Positions 16,328-24,575 of a DNA stretch of 64,000 bases are shown here, in pieces. Both the position numbers and the translations under genes were made by a program. The stretch is from Paenibacillus spongiae. GTDB taxonomy: Bacteria > Bacillota > Bacilli > Paenibacillales > Paenibacillaceae. Under the pieces are notes generated by a model. It saw nothing but the letters and a program-made list of their open reading frames with translations, ran no database searches and was not told where the DNA came from. The DNA is taken from positions 1,528,001 through 1,592,000 of the forward strand of contig NZ_CP091430.1 in assembly GCF_024734895.1 (NCBI RefSeq), written 5' to 3'. Numbering within the stretch: the stretch's first letter is position 1; each line of letters begins with the position of its first letter.

Positions 16328-17224
16328 ATGACATCATTTAATAAGACGGTTTTAGTTTTAGGAGCTACCGGCCAGCAAGGTGGTGCGGTAGCGGCACATC
16401 TACTGGCTGATGGTTGGCAAGTGCGTGTATTCACCCGTGATACTTCAAGTAAGGCTGCTCGGGCTCTTGCACAGGCTGGCGCTCAACTTGTCTCAGGGGA
16501 TATGGGAGAACGTAGATCGCTAGATGCTGCTATGCAAGGAGTGTACGGGGTCTTCAGCGTTCAACCCCCTATGTGGGAACCTAGCGATGCCTCTACGATC
16601 GAAGAGATTCAATTGGGTAAAAATGTAGCTGATGCTGCGAAAGATGCCGGGGTTCAACATTTCGTCTATTCATCGAATAGCGGTGCTGACAAACAGTCCC
16701 GCTTTCGTTACTTTGCCAAGTGGGAAATTGAACAATATATTAAGACGCTTGGTCTTCAAGCAACGATATTGCGCCCGTCTGGATTTATGGAAAGTTACGT
16801 TAGCCCGTTTTATGGTATTCAAAATGGAACATTAGCAGAAGCCGCCAACCCGGACGTGCCTGTAAAGTGTATAGCTGTGGATGACATCGGTGCATTTGTC
16901 ATGCTTGCCTTCAAACATCCCGACAAATTTTTGGGTAAGACGATCGAAATCGCCGGTGATGCGTTGACTCCGCCTAACATTGCCGCAGCCATTACTCGTG
17001 CGACTGGTCGCCCAGTCAACTACGTCCAGATTCCTATAGAAACTGTACGTCAGCATAACGAGATCTTGGCCCGGATATATGAATGGTTGAACGGAGACGG
17101 CTACAAAGTAGATTTTCCCACATTGGGCAACCTTCACCCTGGTCTTATGAATTTCGACACTTGGCTAGAGAAGAAGGGTAAAGCGATGTTCGAAGTCTTT
17201 TTTCGTTCTAACCAAACAAGTTAA
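16328..17224 (+). CDS. NmrA-family NAD(P)-binding oxidoreductase, transposon cargo
   Basis: A 298-residue atypical short-chain dehydrogenase. The N-terminal dinucleotide-binding loop reads VLVLGATGQQGGAVAAHLL, followed by RVFTRDTSSKAARAL and GVYGVFSVQPPMWEP; the middle has FVYSSNSGADKQS and LRPSGFMESY. NmrA-type proteins include redox sensors and QorB-like quinone reductases. Pairing with an HxlR regulator resembles quinone/electrophile-response pairs (ytfG/ytfH, qorR), which supports but does not prove that role. The ribosome binding site is GAAGGAGGAAG. A terminator follows. Confidence 0.87.
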   Translation: MTSFNKTVLVLGATGQQGGAVAAHLLADGWQVRVFTRDTSSKAARALAQAGAQLVSGDMGERRSLDAAMQGVYGVFSVQPPMWEPSDASTIEEIQLGKNVADAAKDAGVQHFVYSSNSGADKQSRFRYFAKWEIEQYIKTLGLQATILRPSGFMESYVSPFYGIQNGTLAEAANPDVPVKCIAVDDIGAFVMLAFKHPDKFLGKTIEIAGDALTPPNIAAAITRATGRPVNYVQIPIETVRQHNEILARIYEWLNGDGYKVDFPTLGNLHPGLMNFDTWLEKKGKAMFEVFFRSNQTS

Positions 17225-17261
17225 ACATTATAGTGGTGTCCAACAGTATATACTCTTTCAA

Positions 17262-17293
17262 AACACACCGAATTCAGACCGGTGTGTTCTTTT
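17262..17293 (+). terminator. terminator of the NmrA-family gene
   Basis: AACACACCG (17262-17270) pairs with CGGTGTGTT (17280-17288), then TCTTTTCT. Confidence 0.7.
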
Positions 17294-17407
17294 CTACAAA
17301 ACTTAACCCTACGCTTCCTCGTTCAAAGAGAAATAATTAAGTCTATTTTGAAAAACAAGCCTCTTCGGAAAATAATGGTTGAAACCAGTACAAGATGGAG
17401 TAAGACT

Positions 17408-18620
17408 ATGGACATCTTAAACCTACCAAAATTCAACATAGTGAACGTTGCCGAGAACGAACACGACTTTCAAATTCGGGTGGAGACGAACTCTCCACCT
17501 TTGGCTTGCCCTCATTGTGGGTACGTAGCGAACCTTTACAAGCACGATAATAGAGAACAGCTTTGTGTATGGACTTGCCTATCCACGGAAAGCGTGTAGG
17601 ACTTCTCATAAAGCGTCAGCGGTATCGTTGCAGAGATTGTAGACAAACCTTCTGGGAACGATTAGACCACACGATAAACGAAAAGCGAAGCTGTACAAAC
17701 CGTTTGCTATCATACATCGAGAAACAGAGCATCAAGCGTACTTTCACCAGCATTTCAGAAGATGTTGGGTTGAATGAGAAAACGATACGGAACATCTTTT
17801 ATGATTATATCAACCGCCTTGAAGAAACTATACGGTTTGAAACTCCCAATTGGCTTGGGATTGATGAAATCCACATAATCAAACCTCGTTGCGTCCTAAC
17901 CAACATAGAGGAACGAACCTTGCTGGACATTATTCCTAATCGCAATAAGGAGACGGTGATAGGCTACCTCTCTCGCCTTCCAAACAGAGGAAGAATACAA
18001 TTCGCAAACAGCTTAGAGAGGGCTTATCACCGAAGGAACGTCGTGGGCTTATGCACGACCGGTTTATCCTCCTAAAACGCCACAAAGAGCTTACAGAGAT
18101 GGATAAGATAACGCTTGACCTTTGGACGAAGAATCACCCTTCTCTTGGCATTGCTTACGACTTAAAGGAATCCTATTTCGATATTTGGGAATGTGACAGC
18201 AGACAGAAAGCGTTCCTCATATACCACGACTGGAAATCCAAGATACCAAAGGAATTACAATCCGCTTTTGAGCCTCTTACAAAGGCTATGGCGAATTGGG
18301 AAGAAGAGATATTTGCCTACTTCGACCATTGCATCACAAACGCCTATACGGAGTCTCTGAACAGCTTGATACGTGTCGTCAATCGTTTAGGGCGTGGATA
18401 CTCATTCGACGCTTTACGAGCCAAAATACTCTTTACAGAAGGGCTTCAAAAGAAACGCAGGCCCAAGTACCAGAAGCGTATCGATGATTATGAGCTTCGA
18501 GACTACAACTATCCGATGTTCGAAAAAATGTTTCCTATTGGCGCTGTTCGTGAACGTGGAGAGCTACTTGGAATCGACATTTCCACCTTGATTGAAAAAT
18601 TGGAGAAGGGCGAATTATAA
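17408..18620 (+). pseudogene. ISL3-family transposase, frameshifted and deleted
   Basis: Three frames are needed to read it. From ATG 17408: MDILNLPKFNIVNVAE and a zinc-binding CPHCG. Near 17560 the frame changes to one encoding HGKRVGLLIKRQRYRCRDCRQTF, an HTH region and LGIDEIH with the first catalytic Asp. Near 17995 the frame changes again to RKQLREGLSPKERRGLMHDRF and continues to 18620, including NAYTESLNSLI with the catalytic Glu. The segment expected between, with the second Asp (MDMW-type motif), is missing, roughly 40-50 codons. It is therefore non-functional as read. It is transcribed toward the right end. Confidence 0.88.
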
Positions 18621-18626
18621 GCCCTT

Positions 18627-18650
18627 TTCCACCATAAAATCCGAATACCC
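18627..18650 (-). repeat. right terminal inverted repeat of the ISL3 element
   Basis: Exact 24-bp reverse complement of 15643-15666; ends 18650, 7 bp past the transposase stop at its near side. Confidence 0.85.
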
Positions 18651-18658
18651 TTAATTTT
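18651..18658. repeat. target-site duplication, right copy
   Basis: TTAATTTT, identical to 15635-15642. Confidence 0.85.
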
Positions 18659-18783
18659 CAGCTTGGAAAATAATTTGCTAATGGCAATCGACGCCAATGT
18701 TTTTTTCGATGATAATAAGAGAGTGGAAGTGACAGACACGCGTAGAAACGACCAAATTGACGCAGATTGGGGTTGTTGACGGG

Positions 18784-19386
18784 ATGGCGGAACAAGATTA
18801 TCAATTGGATTGCAGGTACGTGAAGTATGATGACGCTGTGTGGGAGACGGTAGAGGAGACCACGCTTGTCGACGTCGTCGACGGCGGGCCTGTACAGGAT
18901 GCAACCGGATTCAAAGCATGCTGGGACGATGAATATCTGTACGTCCGATTCGACTGCCAGGACGACTACATGGTCGCGAATTACACGAAACGGGATGATC
19001 CGCTCTATGATGAGGATGTAGTCGAGTTGTTCATCGATGAGGACGGCAACGGCACCCGCTACATGGAGTTTGAATTCAGTCCGCGCAATGTGATCTTCGA
19101 TGCGATGATCGATAACCGCGGCGGCCAATATACCGTCGATACGGCGTGGGATGCGGAAGGGCTCGAGACCGAGGTTCGCATGAACGAGCATTCCTGGACG
19201 TTTCTTATGAAGCTGCCGCTTTCCCATTTCCGTCGCAAGCCGGAGAACGGCACCGCTTGGCGCGTCAATTTCTACCGGATTGACGAGAAGCGGGACGGTA
19301 CGCGGGAATTTCAAGCCTGGTCGCCAACCGGGGCAATCAACTATCATATTCCGTCGCGCTTCGGTACGATGCGGTTCGTTCGCTAG
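18784..19386 (+). CDS. carbohydrate-binding family 9-like protein
   Basis: A 200-residue beta-sandwich protein of the CBM9-like group. Visible landmarks are ATGFKACWDDEYLYVRFDCQDD, the DEDVVELFIDEDGNG block, YMEFEFSPRNVIFDA and WRVNFYRIDEKRDG. No signal peptide is seen, so it appears cytoplasmic, unlike CBM9 modules of secreted xylanases. ATG 18784 is used; a TTG at 18757 is an alternative, and neither has a strong ribosome binding site. It precedes the SMP-30-like gene and probably shares its transcript. Confidence 0.8.
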   Translation: MAEQDYQLDCRYVKYDDAVWETVEETTLVDVVDGGPVQDATGFKACWDDEYLYVRFDCQDDYMVANYTKRDDPLYDEDVVELFIDEDGNGTRYMEFEFSPRNVIFDAMIDNRGGQYTVDTAWDAEGLETEVRMNEHSWTFLMKLPLSHFRRKPENGTAWRVNFYRIDEKRDGTREFQAWSPTGAINYHIPSRFGTMRFVR

Positions 19387-19428
19387 GACGAGGTAGGATT
19401 CGATTCGATTCCTGAAGGAGTGGTAAGG

Positions 19429-20262
19429 ATGACGATGGTCAGCAGCAAGCTTACGGACGAGCATGTGTTTACCGGCGGCATTGAAGGGCCGGCTTGTGAC
19501 CGGGAGGGCAATTTATACGCGGTTAATTATGCGAAGCAAGGTACGATTGGCAGGATTGCGCCGGACGGCACCGGAGAGCTGTGGCTGGAGCTGCCCGAAG
19601 GGAGCACCGGCAACGGCATCCGATTCAACCGGGAAGGCGATATGTTCATCGCCGACTACACCGGTCATAATATTCTGCGCGTCAATATGAAGACCAAAGA
19701 GGTATCCGTATGGGCACATGAACCGAGGATGAATCAGCCCAATGATATTGCCATCATGCGGGACGGTACCATATTCGCCAGCGATCCGAACTGGGCGGAC
19801 GGTACGGGGAATCTGTGGTGCATTCATCCGCCCGGAACCGTAACGCTATTGGAGCAGAATATGGGAACGACCAACGGTGTGGAAGTCGGGCCCCGGGAGG
19901 ATGTCTTGTACGTCAATGAGTCGGCGCAGCGCACCATTTGGGCCTATGATCTGGATGCGGACAAGAGAATTTCAAATAAGCGTCTGCTCATTGCCTTCGA
20001 CGACTATTCTCTTGACGGCATGCGCTGCGATATGGATGGCAACCTATACGTAACGCGTCACGGGAAGGGTGTTGTTGCGAAAATTTCTCCGCAGGGGGAA
20101 GTGCTCCATGAAATTCAACTGGAAGGTACCGATTGCACGAATGTATGCTTTGGCGGGCCGGACGGCAAGCAATGTTATGTCACGGTTGCAGACCGGGGCG
20201 GCGTTCAGACGTTCCGCGTGGAACGGCCGGGCCGGTGCTGGGGCATGTGGATGGATCAATAA
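19429..20262 (+). CDS. SMP-30/gluconolactonase-like protein
   Basis: A 277-residue six-bladed beta-propeller of the SMP-30/gluconolactonase/LRE family, enzymes that hydrolyse sugar lactones in sugar-acid pathways. Typical strands are GIEGPACDREGNLYAVNY, GNGIRFNREGDMFIADYTGHNI, MNQPNDIAIMRDGTIFASDPNW, and a late DGMRCDMDGNLYV, which carry the metal-binding Glu, Asn and Asp positions of the family. ATG 19429 has GAAGGAG 9 bp upstream. Its chromosomal neighbour YjhG-type dehydratase 9 kb away would act one step later on a lactone-derived acid, a tentative link. Confidence 0.85.
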   Translation: MTMVSSKLTDEHVFTGGIEGPACDREGNLYAVNYAKQGTIGRIAPDGTGELWLELPEGSTGNGIRFNREGDMFIADYTGHNILRVNMKTKEVSVWAHEPRMNQPNDIAIMRDGTIFASDPNWADGTGNLWCIHPPGTVTLLEQNMGTTNGVEVGPREDVLYVNESAQRTIWAYDLDADKRISNKRLLIAFDDYSLDGMRCDMDGNLYVTRHGKGVVAKISPQGEVLHEIQLEGTDCTNVCFGGPDGKQCYVTVADRGGVQTFRVERPGRCWGMWMDQ

Positions 20263-20286
20263 ATGTACGACATAATAAATATTGGT

Positions 20287-20325
20287 GAGACCACAGGTGT
20301 GTATACGCGATGTGGTCTCTTCTCA
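20287..20325 (+). terminator. terminator after the SMP-30-like gene
   Basis: GAGACCACA (20287-20295) pairs with TGTGGTCTC (20311-20319), then TTCTCATTT. Confidence 0.65.
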
Positions 20326-20474
20326 TTTGAAAAACCATGCCGGCATGAAAGGCATTCTCAAGCCATTAACCTGCAATCAGCCGCTCCTTTTTTATAATGT
20401 ATGCGTTTTCCATTCGGCGCGCGGGCGGCTGATAGTTCCGTGATTTGGGCAGGTGGCAGATGACCATAACCGGC

Positions 20475-21593
20475 TTATTGCTTTCGGCTCCGAGTCCTGA
20501 CGCTGATTGATTCTGTAGAAGCGGCCACGGAGGGAGCGGAAGATTCGGATTGAGGCTGGCTGCTGCCTCGAACGACAAGGCCGGATGGAATGACCATATT
20601 CTGCGCAGCCCGTTCTTTCTTCCGGTTCAACAGCTTGATGAGCAGCTTAGCGCCTTCCTTCCCGATCTCATACAGGTTGGTCGTGATGGACGTAATGCCA
20701 TGCTTCTCGGCGAGCTGGGAATTTTCGAAGCTGACTAAAGCCAATGTTTGGGGCACACTAATGTCATGCTCCTTGGTATATTCCAATACGCCCACGGCTT
20801 GGATATCGCGGCCGGCGACAATCGCGGTCGGCGGTTCCTTCAGCGACATGAAAGCCTCCGCAGCGCGGTATCCGCTCGATTCGGTCTCATCGCCGATGAA
20901 GATATAATCGTCACGTACCTTTAGGCCGGCATCAGACATCGCTTCCTTGTACCCCTCAAGACGGTCTTCGCAGACGAGAAATTCCAGCTGGCCGGGACTG
21001 ATAAAGGCGATGCGCTTATGTCCGAGCTCCAGCAGATGACGGGTAACGCGGTAAGAGATCTCATGATTATCGACGTCAACGGTATTGACAGCCGAGCTCT
21101 TGTCCGCGCCGCCGATAATAACAAGCGGAAAGTTATGCTCATTGAGCTCGTTGATGATGGATGAATCCTGGCTCGGCAAGCAGATCAGCACGCCGTCCAT
21201 CGCCTGCTCGCGAATCAGCCGGATGAGCTTCGGCGTCTTTGCTTTGTAGCCGACGGTATCCCAGGAGATCAGCAGGTTGTAGTCTTTCTGATCCAGCACT
21301 TCTCCGATCCCTTGCATCAGATCCGAGAACACGCCGTTACCCGAGAAGGAGAAAAAGTCGGAGGTGGGATGCGGCGTGAACAGACAGATGTTGTTCGTCT
21401 TTCGGGTGACAAGTCCGCGGGCGGCGGAATTTGGCCGGTAATTCAACCGGTTGATCACCTCGAATATTCGGTCCTTCGTCTCTTGGGCGACAGGCGCAGT
21501 CCCGTTGAAGGCGAAGGATACTGTAGAGATCGAAACGCCTGCTTCACGGGCAATGTCCTTAATCGTAACAGCGCGTTTCTTCTTCTTGATCAT
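20475..21593 (-). CDS. LacI family transcriptional regulator
   Basis: A 372-residue regulator with an N-terminal LacI HTH and hinge (VTIKDIAREAGVSISTVSFAFNG, RPNSAARGLVTRKTN) and a periplasmic-binding-protein-like effector domain (about 65-340). The last 25 residues are a low-complexity Ser-rich tail (SSQPQSESSAPSVAAS) of unknown purpose. It is divergent from a sugar ABC transporter over a 395-bp region with several palindromes, and so probably represses that operon in the absence of its sugar. Confidence 0.92.
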   Translation of the reverse strand: MIKKKKRAVTIKDIAREAGVSISTVSFAFNGTAPVAQETKDRIFEVINRLNYRPNSAARGLVTRKTNNICLFTPHPTSDFFSFSGNGVFSDLMQGIGEVLDQKDYNLLISWDTVGYKAKTPKLIRLIREQAMDGVLICLPSQDSSIINELNEHNFPLVIIGGADKSSAVNTVDVDNHEISYRVTRHLLELGHKRIAFISPGQLEFLVCEDRLEGYKEAMSDAGLKVRDDYIFIGDETESSGYRAAEAFMSLKEPPTAIVAGRDIQAVGVLEYTKEHDISVPQTLALVSFENSQLAEKHGITSITTNLYEIGKEGAKLLIKLLNRKKERAAQNMVIPSGLVVRGSSQPQSESSAPSVAASTESISVRTRSRKQ

Positions 21594-21675
21594 CCGGACC
21601 CCTCTTTCCTATAAAAATGGAATTGCTATACTAGTAACCTAACACATGGCATGAAATGCCGTCAATTTAAATTAT

Positions 21676-21687
21676 AAAAACGTTTTT
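21676..21687. promoter_or_regulatory. LacI-type palindrome AAAAACGTTTTT
   Basis: Perfect 12-bp palindrome with the central CG usual in LacI-family operators, near the start of the lacI-type gene. Confidence 0.4.
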
Positions 21688-21815
21688 TTAAAAATTTTAA
21701 TTTAAAAGTCATTTAAAAATCAGTGTTTATGCATGGTTTAGGGATTCGAAACATGGGTATATTTTAATGTTGTCTGCAAATGACACAAAATGTTATGATG
21801 GAAAAAACCGATGAA

Positions 21816-21829
21816 TGTAAGTGCTTTCA
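21816..21829. promoter_or_regulatory. near-cre site
   Basis: TGTAAGTGCTTTCA fits the CcpA consensus except that the central C is T. Confidence 0.35.
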
Positions 21830-21866
21830 AACGCATTGGCGAATTGTGGATGCCTTATTTTATCAG

Positions 21867-21883
21867 TAAAATCGGCGATTTTA
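21867..21883. promoter_or_regulatory. operator candidate TAAAATCG-G-CGATTTTA
   Basis: Perfect 8-bp inverted repeat around one base, about 105 bp before the substrate-binding protein start; shares CGATTTTA with the palindrome at 21921. Confidence 0.5.
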
Positions 21884-21920
21884 TAGGAGTGTTGGAGGTG
21901 GTAAGGGCTGCTGCAATCAT

Positions 21921-21941
21921 TTTATAAAACGATTTTATAAA
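21921..21941. promoter_or_regulatory. operator candidate TTTATAAAA-CGA-TTTTATAAA
   Basis: Perfect 9-bp inverted repeat around CGA, 47 bp upstream of the substrate-binding protein start, likely overlapping the promoter or leader. Confidence 0.5.
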
Positions 21942-21988
21942 TATCAGATGGTACCGAACGATAAATTAGACTGGGGGATACGTTTACC

Positions 21989-23578
21989 ATGAAAAAAATC
22001 GTAAGTCTGATTACTGCGCTTGTACTTGTTATGACGGTTCTGGCGGCTTGCTCGGGCAACAATGGCGGTAACAAACCCGATAACGGGACCAACGCCGGGA
22101 CAGGCGGCGGCGACAATGCAAGCAAAGAAACCCGTACCGTCGTATTTGCTACGATCACGAACTACTACACAGACGGCCTGAAGCAAGCGGCGGAAGAGTA
22201 TACGAAGCTGCATCCGGAGACGAAGGTCACGATCGATATCGCAACCGATAACAGCGCCTTCATCACTTCGTTCCAGGCGAAGATGGCAGCGGGCGGCAAG
22301 GATGCGCCGGATATCGTGCATGCCAACCTGACGGGCGACTCGCCGGACAACAACTTGAACAAAGGCTGGCTGTTGCCGCTTGACGAGTTCGCCAAGAAAC
22401 CGAACCCATACAACAACGACGTATCCATCTATGATGGCGTCGACGAGAAATATCATCCGAACATGATGACGGCATCGGGCAAGATCTTCATGCTTCCTTT
22501 TGACCTGGTCGGTACCGGCTTCTACTACAACAAAAAAATATTCGAAGAAGTCGGCATCTCGGAAGCGCCGACGACGTGGGAAGACCTGTTCGCAGCCCTG
22601 CAAAAAATCAAAGACAAGAACTATATCCCGCTTGCAATGCCATTCAACATTGCAGCCGACTATGAAGGATGGATGCGCACCGCATTCATGGACTGGACGG
22701 CCAGAAGCTTGATCCCTGAAATTCTGGTTCAGCCGGGCGATGCCCGGAATACGCCGGATGTCGAAGCGGTAAACAGCAAAATCAAGTACGAGCCCGGCAA
22801 TCCGATGTTCGACGTGGGCGGAATCGTCGACGAAGAACGCGTGCAGATTCTCGCCCAAGAAGGCCGTTACGACAATCAAGGCCCGGCAGAGCAGAAGTAC
22901 TGGACGACGCTGAAAGAGCTCTCCAAGTTCTATCAGCCAGGTTTTGCGACATCGACGGATGCCGATTTGTATAAATTGTTCATCAGCGGCAAGGCGGCCG
23001 TCTATTGGAACGGAAGCTGGCAGGTCGGACAGCTGGTTCAGGATCAGAAGAAGCTGGGCGACAAAGGCTTCGAGTGGGGCACGTTCAAATTCCCGACGTT
23101 CAAAGAGAAGGATCCGAACTTCCCTGACGAGCCGCGCGGCATCCTGGTTCCAGGCCACCAGCTCTCCATTGTAAACAAGAAGGATCCGGAGCAGCAGAAG
23201 CGTACGGAAGACTTCCTGCAGTATCTGTTCTCGCCTGAGGTAGCGCAGAAGGTATACGAAACGACGCTTGCGGCTGGCCAGTTCGTTCAAGGGCCGAGCC
23301 TCGTGAAGGGCGTTACGCTGTCGGATGAAATTAACGGCTATCTGGAAGGCTTTAAAGTAGCAGGAAACATGAACGGTGCCCTAGGAACGTTAAGCGGCGG
23401 CAATGCGAATAACGACCAGACGCTCCTGACGGAAGCCAAGGCGCTCCAGCTGCAGTACTACATGGATAAAATCGATTTGGCCGAATTCCTCAAGCAGAAA
23501 GCGGAGTTCGCTAAGAAAGCGAATAAGAAATTTATCGAAGCAAGTAAATTCGATCTCGATGTCAAAACGAATCCGTAA
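21989..23578 (+). CDS. sugar ABC transporter substrate-binding lipoprotein
   Basis: A 529-residue extracellular solute-binding protein (family 1). The signal peptide ends in a lipobox (VLAACS, Cys near residue 21), followed by a Gly/Asn-rich linker, so it is anchored to the outer face of the membrane. The mature part begins TRTVVFATITNYYTDGLKQA and has the usual two-lobe features such as YWNGSWQVGQL and GHQLSIVN. Together with the two permeases after it, it forms a MalEFG-like importer without its own ATPase, which in such systems is often a shared MsmX-type subunit. The sugar is unknown. Confidence 0.92.
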   Translation: MKKIVSLITALVLVMTVLAACSGNNGGNKPDNGTNAGTGGGDNASKETRTVVFATITNYYTDGLKQAAEEYTKLHPETKVTIDIATDNSAFITSFQAKMAAGGKDAPDIVHANLTGDSPDNNLNKGWLLPLDEFAKKPNPYNNDVSIYDGVDEKYHPNMMTASGKIFMLPFDLVGTGFYYNKKIFEEVGISEAPTTWEDLFAALQKIKDKNYIPLAMPFNIAADYEGWMRTAFMDWTARSLIPEILVQPGDARNTPDVEAVNSKIKYEPGNPMFDVGGIVDEERVQILAQEGRYDNQGPAEQKYWTTLKELSKFYQPGFATSTDADLYKLFISGKAAVYWNGSWQVGQLVQDQKKLGDKGFEWGTFKFPTFKEKDPNFPDEPRGILVPGHQLSIVNKKDPEQQKRTEDFLQYLFSPEVAQKVYETTLAAGQFVQGPSLVKGVTLSDEINGYLEGFKVAGNMNGALGTLSGGNANNDQTLLTEAKALQLQYYMDKIDLAEFLKQKAEFAKKANKKFIEASKFDLDVKTNP

Positions 23579-23606
23579 TAAAGGCTTTGCCGTGATCGGC
23601 GGAGGC

Positions 23607-23632
23607 GGGATGGTGCAAGCCATCCCCCTTTC
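23607..23632 (+). terminator. intra-operon hairpin after the binding-protein gene
   Basis: GGGATGG (23607-23613) pairs with CCATCCC (23620-23626), then CCTTTC. Such a hairpin could protect the binding-protein mRNA and lower permease expression. Confidence 0.5.
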
Positions 23633-23677
23633 GTCGTTTCATCCGAAACGGCCCGCGAAGAAAGGAGTGTCACCGTC

Positions 23678-24559
23678 ATGAATAAGAGCGCGCGTTGGAA
23701 AAAATACGGCACCTCATATTTGTTTCTCGTTCCGTCGTTTGTTTTCGTGCTCGCCTTTCTCTATTACCCGATGATTCTGGCTTTTTTCCATTCCTTCACC
23801 AAATGGAATCTGGTCACGTCAGAATGGATAGGCTTCGATAATTACCGCAATATGTTCAGTGACGCCATCTTCCGCAAGGGGATGCTGAACCAGCTCATCT
23901 ACACGGTAACGGACGTTCTCAAATCGATCATATTCCCGCTGGCTGCGGCCGAGCTGATCTATTTGATCGGCGGGAGCCGCCTGAAATATTTCTTCCGGAC
24001 CGGCTTCATTCTGCCGATGCTTTTCCCGGGCATCGTAACGATCCTTCTCTGGCAGAATATGTACGATCCAACCAACGGCTTGATCAACCAAGTGCTGATT
24101 TCGTTTGGACTGGACAGTCTGGCGAAGCCATGGCTCGGTGACGAGAGTACGGCATTGTGGGCGATCATTGCTTTTGGCTTTCCGTTCATCTCAGGACTCA
24201 ACTTCCTGATCTTCTACGCGTCCATCGGCAATCTGAGCCAAGATCAGATTGAAGCGGCCAAGATCGACGGCGCCAACGGCTGGCAGGTGTTGACGAGGAT
24301 TCATCTTCCGCTCCTTATTCCGCAATTCAAGCTGGTTACCATTTTGACGATTATCGGAAGTCTGCAGGACTTTATTAAAATTCTGGTCATGACCGACGGC
24401 GGTCCCGGCACCGCCACGATTAATCCGGCCATTCTCATGTATAAAGCGGCGTTCGGGAGCTCTGAATACGGTTATGGCTCCGCAATCGGCGTCGCATTGT
24501 TCCTCGTTATTCTTGCGCTCACCATCTTTAACCTTAAAGTATTGAAGACGGACCATTGA
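23678..24559 (+). CDS. sugar ABC transporter permease (MalF/UgpA type)
   Basis: A 293-residue inner-membrane permease with about six transmembrane helices, first near residues 12-33. The cytoplasmic EAA loop that contacts the ATPase reads DQIEAAKIDGANGWQVLTRIHLPLL. AAAGGAGTG precedes the ATG. It lies between the binding protein and the second permease and is part of the same operon. Confidence 0.93.
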   Translation: MNKSARWKKYGTSYLFLVPSFVFVLAFLYYPMILAFFHSFTKWNLVTSEWIGFDNYRNMFSDAIFRKGMLNQLIYTVTDVLKSIIFPLAAAELIYLIGGSRLKYFFRTGFILPMLFPGIVTILLWQNMYDPTNGLINQVLISFGLDSLAKPWLGDESTALWAIIAFGFPFISGLNFLIFYASIGNLSQDQIEAAKIDGANGWQVLTRIHLPLLIPQFKLVTILTIIGSLQDFIKILVMTDGGPGTATINPAILMYKAAFGSSEYGYGSAIGVALFLVILALTIFNLKVLKTDH

Positions 24560-24575
24560 CAAGGAGGCGAAACCC

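Larger units (their letters stand above)
15643..18650. mobile_element. 3.0-kb ISL3-family transposable element with passenger genes
   Basis: The ends are a perfect 24-bp inverted repeat (15643-15666 and 18627-18650, outer end starting GGGTATTCGG) flanked by identical 8-bp direct repeats TTAATTTT. Inside are an HxlR-type regulator, a divergent NmrA-family oxidoreductase and, next to the right end, an ISL3-type transposase that is frameshifted twice and internally deleted. The ends and target duplication are intact, so insertion looks recent, but the element cannot encode a working transposase as read. Passenger genes are known in some ISL3 elements such as ISPpu12. The cargo is visibly more AT-rich than the flanking chromosome. 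Confidence 0.85.
21594..21988. other. divergent regulatory region, LacI gene / sugar ABC operon
   Basis: No gene. It holds AAAAACGTTTTT (21676-21687), a near-cre site (21816-21829), and two palindromes at 21867-21883 and 21921-21941, listed separately. AT-rich around 21660-21720. Confidence 0.6.

Noticed and set aside
21944..23290. Long open frame antisense to the sugar-binding lipoprotein gene
   Set aside because: The plus-strand gene has a signal peptide, lipobox and clear homology; the antisense frame has none and results from codon bias.
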